A stretch of DNA of 64,000 bases from contig JACJYQ010000004.1 in assembly GCA_020636025.1 (NCBI GenBank), positions 496,001 through 560,000 of the forward strand, in the 5' to 3' direction. A program made the translations under genes and the position numbers. This stretch comes from Lewinellaceae bacterium. Its GTDB lineage: Bacteria > Bacteroidota > Bacteroidia > Chitinophagales > Saprospiraceae. Positions 33,490 to 40,043 of the stretch are shown piece by piece. Position 1 is the stretch's first letter, and every line of letters starts with the position of its first letter. The notes under the pieces are model-generated. The model did not search any database and was not told where the DNA came from. It saw only the letters and a program-made list of their open reading frames with translations.

Positions 33490-33801
33490 ATGTTCGCAAT
33501 CGTTTCCATTGCCGGTCAACAATTTAAAGTTGAAGAAGGACAGCAAATTTTCGTCCACCGGCTGGCAGCCAATGAAGGAGATTCGGTTTCCTTCGACGCC
33601 GTTCATTTGCTAGACAATGACGGTAAAGTGACCATAGGAACCCCAAATGTTAAAGGGGCCTCTGTCGGTGCCAGCGTTTTAAGTCACGTTAAAGGTGACA
33701 AAGTGATCGTTTTCCACAAGAAGCGCCGCAAGGGCTACCGCAAGAAAAACGGTCACCGCCAGTCTTTCACCAAGATCCAGATTGACTCGATCAAAGGTTA
33801 A
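33490..33801 (+). CDS. rplU: 50S ribosomal protein L21
   Basis: Ribosomal protein of 103 residues that binds 23S rRNA. It opens with MFAIVSIAGQQFKVEEGQQ and ends with the basic HKKRRKGYRKKNGHRQSFTKIQIDSI, both hallmarks of L21. The ATG at 33490 is preferred because it gives the standard N terminus; an in-frame ATT-ATC extension upstream has no counterpart. rpmA follows after about 200 bases, the usual L21-L27 pairing but with a wider gap than normal. Confidence 0.97.
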   Translation: MFAIVSIAGQQFKVEEGQQIFVHRLAANEGDSVSFDAVHLLDNDGKVTIGTPNVKGASVGASVLSHVKGDKVIVFHKKRRKGYRKKNGHRQSFTKIQIDSIKG

Positions 33802-34002
33802 GACCTTCAGGTTCTGAAAAGCATTTCCGCCAACAAAAAGGCTTTTCAGACAAGAATTCAGGCGGAAATTTATAAACAAACAACATTAGGTGAATGGGAA
33901 GAGTTGGATTTAATCATCATTTACAGAATCATGATTTTTCATTCAAATCATTCTAATCACTTTAATCATTGTTAAAAGTTCATCATTCATTATACCAGAA
34001 TC

Positions 34003-34812
34003 ATGGCACACAAAAAAGGCGTCGGTAGTTCCGATAACGGCCGCGACAGTAAAAGTAAACGACTAGGGGTTAAATTATATGGAGGCCAAACGGCCATCGC
34101 TGGCAATGTCATCGTTCGTCAGCGCGGAACCAAGTTCCACGCAGGTGAGAACGTGTATATGGGCCGCGACCATACCCTGCATGCAAAAGTTGACGGAGTT
34201 GTAAGCTTCACCCGCAAGCGCAACGACCGCAACTACGTAAGCATCATTCCTCAGGTGGCTGAAACACCTGATGTACCTAAAAAGCCTAAAAATCTTAAAG
34301 GCATTAAAGGTGTTGAAATAAAAGATCCAAAGGTGAAAGAGCCGGTTGAAGCTCCTGATACTAAAAAAGCAGCTGCTGCCAAAGCAGTAGAAGCACCTGA
34401 AGTAGCCGCTACTGAAACGGTAGAAGCGCCTACGGAAAAGAAAGCATCTGCCGCAAAAGCCAAGAAAGAAGAAGCAGCTCCAGCTAAAAAAGCTGAGAAA
34501 AAAGAAGCAGCTGCCGAAAAAGCCGCTCCTGCTAAAAAAGCAAAGGCGCCTAAAAAAGATGACTTGAAGATCATCGAAGGCATTGGTCCTAAAATCGAGA
34601 CACTGCTGAAAGAAGGCGGAATTACAACCTGGGCTGAACTTGCTGAGGCTCAGATTGACCGCATCAAAGAAATTCTGGAAGCTGCCGGTCCACGCTACCA
34701 AATGCACGATCCCAGCACCTGGCCCGCTCAAAGCAAGTTTGCCGCTGATGGCAAATTCGATGAGCTTAAAGAATACCAGGACATGCTGATCGGAGGTCGC
34801 ACAGCTGACTAA
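34003..34812 (+). CDS. rpmA: 50S ribosomal protein L27 with long C-terminal HhH extension
   Basis: Residues 1-83 are a complete L27 (MAHKKGVGSSDNGRDSKSKR, GGQTAIAGNVIVRQRGT, HAGENVYMGRDHTLHA), which sits near the peptidyl-transferase centre. Unlike normal L27 of about 85 residues, this one continues to 269. Residues 84-185 are a Lys/Ala/Glu/Pro-rich linker with repeats such as EAPAKKAEKK-like words. Residues 186-269 form a helix-hairpin-helix-type domain: DDLKIIEGIGPKIETLLKEGG, then HDPSTWPAQSKFAADGKFDELKEYQD. Similar domains occur in other Bacteroidota proteins, including L21. There is no stop or frameshift between the parts. Confidence 0.95.
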   Translation: MAHKKGVGSSDNGRDSKSKRLGVKLYGGQTAIAGNVIVRQRGTKFHAGENVYMGRDHTLHAKVDGVVSFTRKRNDRNYVSIIPQVAETPDVPKKPKNLKGIKGVEIKDPKVKEPVEAPDTKKAAAAKAVEAPEVAATETVEAPTEKKASAAKAKKEEAAPAKKAEKKEAAAEKAAPAKKAKAPKKDDLKIIEGIGPKIETLLKEGGITTWAELAEAQIDRIKEILEAAGPRYQMHDPSTWPAQSKFAADGKFDELKEYQDMLIGGRTAD

Positions 34813-34836
34813 AATTTCTAAAAAATTAAATCTTTT

Positions 34837-34870
34837 GAAAATGCCGCTTGCTAAAGCGGCATTTTCTTTT
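34837..34870 (+). terminator. Intrinsic terminator of rpmA
   Basis: Arms 34837-34849 and 34854-34866 pair perfectly over 13 bases (GAAAATGCCGCTT with AAGCGGCATTTTC) around loop GCTA, followed by TTTT. Confidence 0.92.
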
Positions 34871-34938
34871 TACACTTGCCCCAGTTTTGTTTCGAATCAA
34901 GAAGTTTTTGTTTTCATAGCTTAATTTTTTAGTTGTTG

Positions 34939-34966
34939 CCCCGGCTGTAAATAGTCGGGGTTTTTT
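34939..34966 (+). terminator. Second intrinsic terminator before crcB
   Basis: CCCCGGCT (34939-34946) pairs with AGTCGGGG (34953-34960) with one G-U, followed by TTTTTT. It backs up the terminator 70 bases upstream; nothing recognisable is encoded between them. Confidence 0.85.
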
Positions 34967-35005
34967 GTTTAATGAGCTAATTAGCTAATTATCACATTAA
35001 AACCC

Positions 35006-35368
35006 ATGTTTCAATTTCTACTTGTGTTTATTGGCGGTGGGCTTGGAAGCCTAAGCAGATATGGGATCGGATTGGCCATACAGCCATTGGTACCTAAATT
35101 TCCCTGGGCCACCTTGGTTGCAAATGGACTGGCATGTATTGTATTGGGAAGCCTGGTAGGACTGGAGATAAACGGAAACCTCTCAGATTCGCGACGTTTA
35201 TTGCTCACTACAGGTTTTTGCGGAGGATTTAGTACGTTTTCCACCTTTACTGCTGAGACATGGTACTATCTGCAGAATGGGCAGTACAATACAGCAGCAG
35301 TAAATATTATTGGCAACCTGTTGCTTTGTTTTATTTGTCTTGTTTTGGGCATGAGGTTGACGAATTAA
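35006..35368 (+). CDS. crcB: Fluoride efflux channel CrcB/Fluc
   Basis: Four-helix inner-membrane protein of 120 residues that works as an antiparallel dimer to expel fluoride. Signature segments are FIGGGLGSLSRYGI at about 8-21, ATLVANGLACIVLGSL at about 35-50 (the conserved asparagine), TTGFCGGFSTFSTFTAE at about 68-84 (the phenylalanine box and Na+ site), and the final helix NIIGNLLLCFICLVLG. No fluoride riboswitch was recognised upstream; the short gap after the terminator holds only AT-rich direct words. Confidence 0.95.
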   Translation: MFQFLLVFIGGGLGSLSRYGIGLAIQPLVPKFPWATLVANGLACIVLGSLVGLEINGNLSDSRRLLLTTGFCGGFSTFSTFTAETWYYLQNGQYNTAAVNIIGNLLLCFICLVLGMRLTN

Positions 35369-35416
35369 ACGTTATTCATCCAAAGCAAGCATTCGAACTT
35401 TTCAAATCCCATCACA

Positions 35417-36847
35417 GTGTTAAAAGCGATTCTTACCGGACTAATATGGCTATCCATGATATCCTGGAGCCACGCTGCCCTGGTACAGGGAGTGGTAAAA
35501 GGGGCAAAAAGCGGAAGCACGGTTGAGCTTGCCATTCAGCACTACTATTTGGATGGGAAGGTATCGAAGTTCACAACCCAGTTGGATGAACAATCGCGCT
35601 TCTCTCTGGAAGTTCAGGTCTTGGAGCCTGGAATAGCATTTTTCAAGTTTAATCGCGATCACCTTCCCATATTTCTGGCTAATGACGATACACTGTACAT
35701 CAGTACCGATATTTTCCAGTTTCCGGTGCAGGTTTCCTTTGCCGGCAGTTCAGGCGCAGAAAATCAATTGCTAAAGGAATTCCTGAAACAGTCACAATAC
35801 GACTTTATTGAATTCAACAACATCAGGTACAAAATTGGCTTAAGCTGGATCGCAGTAGAGGAATCGGTTAATGGTTTAATGGAGGCCCTCAACCCTGAAC
35901 AATTTCAGGGAGCCATGGATGCCCGAAAGCAGAGTTCATTGAACCTTATTAAGTCATTTCAGGAAGAGAGCTCTATTTCCCTCAATGATCCCTTTTTAAA
36001 CTGGCTGACTACGGAGATCACCTACAATTGGGCCTTTAACCTGCTTGTGTATGGGCAGGTATTTGGAAACAGGTACGGCATAGCTCCAGAGTTCTTTAAT
36101 TTTCTGATTACGACCCCATTGAACATTGAAGAGATTTCCAGCGAGCAGTATCGCAATTTTGTAGTTGCTTCGATGGCCCGTCAACAATTCAGGGCAAGTC
36201 AAAATAATGGGTTCTGGTCAGGTCAGTATAAAATTGCTGAAAACCTGCTATCAGGTAAGGCCCTGGCATTTTTTCGCGCAGAACTGATTTCAACTGCTTT
36301 TTCTACAGAGTATTACAAAGAAATTCTGCCTTTGTACACCGATTTCATGCAGAACAATGAATACGTCATTTTTGATGCCAGGGTGGAGGATCTTTATCAA
36401 AAAGTCGCCCGCGTCTCTGCCGGTACAAACGCCCCCGATTTTGATGGCCTCGATAAGCAAGGGCACCCTATTACGCTTACCCAATTTAGAGGAAAAGTCG
36501 TCTATCTCAATTTTTGGGCAAGTTGGTGCGGCGCCTGCCTACGCAAAATGGACTTTTTCGACGAATTCGAGACAGAACTAAATGCCAACGGCATTGAAAT
36601 TGTAAACATTTCCATTGATGAGGCGCAACAAAACTGGTCAAACGCACTTAATCAACATCTGTACAAAGGCCATCACCTGCTTGCTTCCTCCGATTATCAC
36701 CAGAACATTGCGAAATCCTTCGGTGTGGAAGCTGTTCCCCAGTATTTTATCATTGGTAGAAACGGGCTTTTTGAGGAAAAGCCGCTAAGCAATCAACCCA
36801 ATGATGTTAGACAAAAACTGTTGGAAATCAGTGCATTGAGAAATTGA
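35417..36847 (+). CDS. TlpA family thiol-disulfide oxidoreductase, large secreted form
   Basis: Secreted protein of 476 residues. Using the GTG at 35417 gives a full signal peptide ending SHAALVQG at about residue 20; the in-frame ATG at 35456 would cut it. Residues 22-320 are a DUF4369-like beta and helical region with no catalytic motif. Residues 335-476 are a thioredoxin domain with FWASWCGACLRKMDFF (CGAC, about 371-374) and the cis-proline in VEAVPQYFII. Such enzymes reduce envelope disulfides in Bacteroidota. The lipid-synthase gene starts seven bases later, so they are likely co-transcribed. Confidence 0.85.
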   Translation: MLKAILTGLIWLSMISWSHAALVQGVVKGAKSGSTVELAIQHYYLDGKVSKFTTQLDEQSRFSLEVQVLEPGIAFFKFNRDHLPIFLANDDTLYISTDIFQFPVQVSFAGSSGAENQLLKEFLKQSQYDFIEFNNIRYKIGLSWIAVEESVNGLMEALNPEQFQGAMDARKQSSLNLIKSFQEESSISLNDPFLNWLTTEITYNWAFNLLVYGQVFGNRYGIAPEFFNFLITTPLNIEEISSEQYRNFVVASMARQQFRASQNNGFWSGQYKIAENLLSGKALAFFRAELISTAFSTEYYKEILPLYTDFMQNNEYVIFDARVEDLYQKVARVSAGTNAPDFDGLDKQGHPITLTQFRGKVVYLNFWASWCGACLRKMDFFDEFETELNANGIEIVNISIDEAQQNWSNALNQHLYKGHHLLASSDYHQNIAKSFGVEAVPQYFIIGRNGLFEEKPLSNQPNDVRQKLLEISALRN

Positions 36848-36854
36848 GGACACT

Positions 36855-37595
36855 ATGATGGACAAGGGCATTTATAAAAGTCTGGTTGCCGGAAAAGCCG
36901 AAGGGAAGAAGAGACTGGCCGTTTTAATCGATCCTGATAAAACAAGTCAGACATTCAACAAAACCCTTGAGATTGCCATCAGAGCCAAGGTCGATTTCAT
37001 TTTTATTGGTGGTAGTTTACTGGTGAACAACCAACTCGACACACTTTTAGAGGAAATGCGCCAGCAATGCAATATCCCGCTCATACTATTTCCGGGCAGT
37101 TCATTCCAGCTCAGTTATCGCGCCGATGCGCTTTTGTTTTTGTCCCTAATTAGCGGCAGAAACCCTGAATTACTGATCGGTCAGCACGTGATCTCGGCAC
37201 CTTTTCTAAAAGTGTCCCCGCTGGAAATCATTAGTACCGGGTATATACTAATCGATGGTGGCGTGCGGACTTCTGTTCAATACATGTCAAATACTCAACC
37301 CATCCCGTCAAGCAAAACTGACATAGCCGTATGTACCGCGGTAGCCGGAGAAATGCTGGGCTTGAAAATGATGTATCTGGAGGCTGGGTCCGGAGCACAT
37401 GAGACAGTTCCATTATCCATGATTGAGCAAGTGAGCAGTGCTATTGCTGTTCCACTCATTGTTGGTGGAGGAATTAGGAACGCGGAGAGGATCTCGGATG
37501 CTTTCCACGCTGGTGCCGATTTGGTTGTGGTAGGAAATGTGTTGGAGAAATCGCCTGAGCTGCTTGTTGACATGGCTGAGGCGAGGTTCTGGTAG
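36855..37595 (+). CDS. Geranylgeranylglyceryl/heptaprenylglyceryl phosphate synthase
   Basis: TIM-barrel prenyltransferase of 246 residues that joins a polyprenyl chain to glycerol 1-phosphate, the first ether-lipid step known from Archaea and also present in some Bacteroidota and, as PcrB, in Firmicutes. Key segments are KRLAVLIDPDKTSQ (about 19-32), IFIGGSLLVNNQLD (about 52-65), LYLEAGSG-type segment MMYLEAGSGAHETV (about 174-187) and VPLIVGGGIRNAERISDAFHAGADLVVVGNVLEKS (about 203-237). These build the glycerol-1-phosphate and prenyl-diphosphate site. Chain length cannot be predicted here. What the product does in bacteria is largely open. Confidence 0.93.
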   Translation: MMDKGIYKSLVAGKAEGKKRLAVLIDPDKTSQTFNKTLEIAIRAKVDFIFIGGSLLVNNQLDTLLEEMRQQCNIPLILFPGSSFQLSYRADALLFLSLISGRNPELLIGQHVISAPFLKVSPLEIISTGYILIDGGVRTSVQYMSNTQPIPSSKTDIAVCTAVAGEMLGLKMMYLEAGSGAHETVPLSMIEQVSSAIAVPLIVGGGIRNAERISDAFHAGADLVVVGNVLEKSPELLVDMAEARFW

Positions 37596-37630
37596 CCCCG
37601 CACCGCGGCACCGCCGCCGCCCCGGCGCCT

Positions 37631-37647
37631 CCGGATTGGAAATCCGG
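37631..37647. repeat. CCGGATT hairpin between convergent genes
   Basis: CCGGATT and AATCCGG pair around GGA. Preceded by a very GC-rich stretch (37594-37630) of CCG/GCC words and followed by GGGTTAGAAGATGTG, which resembles the 39-bp tandem unit at 15607. A bidirectional terminator role is possible. Confidence 0.55.
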
Positions 37648-37701
37648 GGTTAGAAGATGTGATACTGCTTAGAATCTGAGATGTGTGGAACCAAGGTGGT
37701 T

Positions 37702-38448
37702 TCAGCCACCCAGCCAAACTTTAAACTCCCCTGCCCTATCCCGGCTTACGAGCACATCTTCCGGTAGTTTGGGTGAAACTTCGAGCTTAAGTCGACCATT
37801 TAAATGAGGGAAGATTTTCACCACAGACCTCACATGAATCATCATGCTGCGACTAACCCTGAAAAACAGCCTGGGATCGAGCAGGCGCTCCAGATCATCG
37901 AGGCTGTTGTCTACAAAATACTTTTTCCCGTTGTTGCAAAATGCCTGGGTAAGCCCTTCTGATGAGCGGAAATAGCCGATATCCTCTACCTGAATAAAGG
38001 TAAAGTGCTGCCCGTTTTTTACCAAAAAACGGTCCTTGTGTTGCTCGGGCTGAAAGTATCGAGAAATGGAGGTAAAATCGATGACCTGACTACCTCGTTG
38101 TTGCTCAAACTTCTCCAGTGATTTGTGCAATTCTTCCGGATCTACAGGCTTCAACAAATAATCAATGGCGTTCACCTTGAAAGCCTGTACGGCATACTGA
38201 TCAAATGCAGTAGTAAAGATTACAGCACTATCGATGCTTACCTGTTTGAATATTTCAAAACTGAGTCCGTCAGCAATCTGAATATCCATAAAAATGAGAT
38301 CGGGGGAAGGGAATGTCCGTAGCCAGTTCACAGCGCCATTAACCGAATCCAGGGTTTCAATTACCTGAATATTTGAGCGTGCGCCTGTCAATAATTTGGT
38401 CAATTGCCTGGCAGCCGGAAGCTCATCTTCTATGATCAGTATTTTCAT
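37702..38448 (-). CDS. LytTR family response regulator
   Basis: DNA-binding regulator of 248 residues. The receiver domain (1-115) has the acidic pair IIEDELPAARQL near residue 6-8, the phospho-acceptor aspartate in PDLIFMDIQIADGLSFEIF at about 56, and KPVDPEELHKSLEKF after the switch lysine. The C-terminal LytTR domain starts at DRFLVKNGQHFTFIQVEDIGYFRSSEG and continues through HVRSVVKIFPHLNGRLKLEV, which contact DNA direct repeats. It is 34 bases after the histidine kinase gene, which is its probable partner. Confidence 0.95.
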   Translation of the reverse strand: MKILIIEDELPAARQLTKLLTGARSNIQVIETLDSVNGAVNWLRTFPSPDLIFMDIQIADGLSFEIFKQVSIDSAVIFTTAFDQYAVQAFKVNAIDYLLKPVDPEELHKSLEKFEQQRGSQVIDFTSISRYFQPEQHKDRFLVKNGQHFTFIQVEDIGYFRSSEGLTQAFCNNGKKYFVDNSLDDLERLLDPRLFFRVSRSMMIHVRSVVKIFPHLNGRLKLEVSPKLPEDVLVSRDRAGEFKVWLGG

Positions 38449-38482
38449 TTTCTGTCAGCAAATCTTTCAGTTGAGCTCAACC

Positions 38483-39562
38483 TTAAATACTTACTTGATA
38501 TTCAGGTTTTGATTTATCTGTAATGCCAACAATTGGCAATAGAACGGTAAAATACTGTTGAGAAACGATCACTTCCACCGTTTGATCAGTTAGAATTCGA
38601 TAACGGTCTTTTATGTTTTCCAAGCCAACTCCTGTGGAGTCCATTACCTGATTTTTTTGCTGATAATTGTTTCTCACAACCAACCTGTCCTTTTCCATAA
38701 ACACTTCAATCCTGAGCGGTTTTTCCGTTGAAATCACATTGTGTTTTATGGCATTCTCAAATAACATTTGCAAGGTGAGTGGCACAATGGCAACTCCAAC
38801 ATTGTTGTCCATATCCATGATCTCCACTTTTAAATTATCTCCGAAACGCTCCTTTAGTAAGAAAACATAAGCCTTTAAAAAATCAAGCTCCTCCTTTAAG
38901 GGTATGAGACCAGAATCACGGCTCTCCAGAATATAGCGGTATACTTTGCTCATTTTCTGTACAAAGCTAACCGCCTTGTCGGGGGCTTCCGGGATCAGAT
39001 AGATCAGGGTATTCAGGCTGTTAAACAGAAAGTGCGGATTTACCTGATTTCTCAACCCTTCAAGCTGGCTGGAAACATAGTTTCTCTCAAGTTCTGCCTT
39101 TTCTTTTATGGCGGCCCCTAATTGCAAATTGAACGCTGCGGCTTCATAAATGGCAATTACCAATGCAGAAAGGATGAAGGAAACAACAAAAACCAGCAAA
39201 AATGATGGCTCATGCAAATGCTCCGGAACAATCAGGTGTACAAAAGGACCAATTGAAATTTCGACAAGAAAAAACACAACCAGGAAAGCCAGAAAAGACC
39301 ACATGATCCGTTTCCATATATCATCTCTGTCAGGATAACGAAGCCTTACCAGATGATACGTTTTGCGCATGGCAAACCAGAAAGCGGTACTATACACGAG
39401 TGAAATTGGCACACAAATTCCCAGCGCCGGCCAGTTGCAGGCAACCAATTGATCGCTAAACATCAAAATGGTTACGAAAGCACTTGCCATTGGAATACCG
39501 AAGATCATCATCCAGGTATCGTGGAACCCAATTACATCGTAAAAACACTTTTTATGTTGCAT
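38483..39562 (-). CDS. LytS-type sensor histidine kinase (His_kinase family)
   Basis: Membrane sensor of 359 residues. Four N-terminal helices (about 15-140) are followed by a short coiled coil and the kinase domain. The phospho-acceptor histidine lies in QVNPHFLFNSLNTLIYLI at about residues 173-190, the N box is LFENAIKHNVISTEKP near 267-282, and a degenerate ATP lid carries TGVGLENIKDRYRILT. This histidine kinase family always pairs with LytTR regulators, here the next gene. There is no periplasmic sensing domain, so it may sense membrane or small partner signals; the gene upstream encodes an envelope TonB-like domain. Confidence 0.94.
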   Translation of the reverse strand: MQHKKCFYDVIGFHDTWMMIFGIPMASAFVTILMFSDQLVACNWPALGICVPISLVYSTAFWFAMRKTYHLVRLRYPDRDDIWKRIMWSFLAFLVVFFLVEISIGPFVHLIVPEHLHEPSFLLVFVVSFILSALVIAIYEAAAFNLQLGAAIKEKAELERNYVSSQLEGLRNQVNPHFLFNSLNTLIYLIPEAPDKAVSFVQKMSKVYRYILESRDSGLIPLKEELDFLKAYVFLLKERFGDNLKVEIMDMDNNVGVAIVPLTLQMLFENAIKHNVISTEKPLRIEVFMEKDRLVVRNNYQQKNQVMDSTGVGLENIKDRYRILTDQTVEVIVSQQYFTVLLPIVGITDKSKPEYQVSI

Positions 39563-39573
39563 GCTGAAATGCC

Positions 39574-39975
39574 TTATTGCAAACGAAATTGAACACGAAT
39601 TAACACTTTTTGCGACACATTCTTACCATTTCTAAGAGAAGGTTTCCATTGGGGCATTTTCAAAATCATCTCCATCACAGCTTCATCGCAGCCAAATCCC
39701 ATTCCACTTGCAAGTTCTACAGATTTAACTTGTCCGTCTTCCCCAATCACAGCCCAGACACTTACCTCACCTTCCTTCCCATTCTTCCTCGCAAGTTCTG
39801 GATATAGAACATGTGTGTTTAAATAAGTTGTAAGTCCATCAAAACTCGCAGATTGATCCTGTTTTACAGAACTGAAAAATATCTCTGATGAGTCTCTTTG
39901 AAAGGACAATCCCTGAGCTGTACTAAATGACACATAGAAGAATGTGCTGAATAATAGGATAAAACAGGTTTTCAT
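39574..39975 (-). CDS. Stand-alone TonB C-terminal domain protein
   Basis: Exported protein of 133 residues: signal peptide to about residue 20 (FYVSFSTAQG), a short linker, then a TonB C-terminal domain (YPELARKNGKEGEVSVWAVIGEDGQVKSVELASGMGFGCDEAVMEMILKMPQWKP at about 53-107). There is no proline-rich spacer and no uncleaved anchor, so it cannot be a classical energy transducer and probably works in the periplasm or cell surface. It lies between a TonB-dependent receptor gene upstream and a histidine kinase gene 11 bases downstream. Confidence 0.85.
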   Translation of the reverse strand: MKTCFILLFSTFFYVSFSTAQGLSFQRDSSEIFFSSVKQDQSASFDGLTTYLNTHVLYPELARKNGKEGEVSVWAVIGEDGQVKSVELASGMGFGCDEAVMEMILKMPQWKPSLRNGKNVSQKVLIRVQFRLQ

Positions 39976-39998
39976 AGCTTAGGTATTAAGTTGTTAGT

Positions 39999-40035
39999 GT
40001 ATCCACCGGGTGACTCAAAGTCACCCGGTGGATAC
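39999..40035. repeat. 17-bp perfect palindromic hairpin between receptor and TonB-domain genes
   Basis: GTATCCACCGGGTGACT (39999-40015) is the exact reverse complement of 40019-40035, with loop CAA. No T run follows on either strand, so it is more likely a transcript-processing or attenuating hairpin within the receptor operon than a strong terminator. Confidence 0.8.
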
Positions 40036-40043
40036 GTGTGTGA

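Noticed and set aside
34075..34731. A 218-codon Phe/Cys/Ser-rich frame antisense to rpmA
   Set aside because: It is the shadow of the Lys/Ala-rich L27 linker; the composition is artefactual.
34967..35005. Fluoride riboswitch upstream of crcB
   Set aside because: The gap after the terminator is only about 40 AT-rich bases and shows no pseudoknot-like conserved elements.
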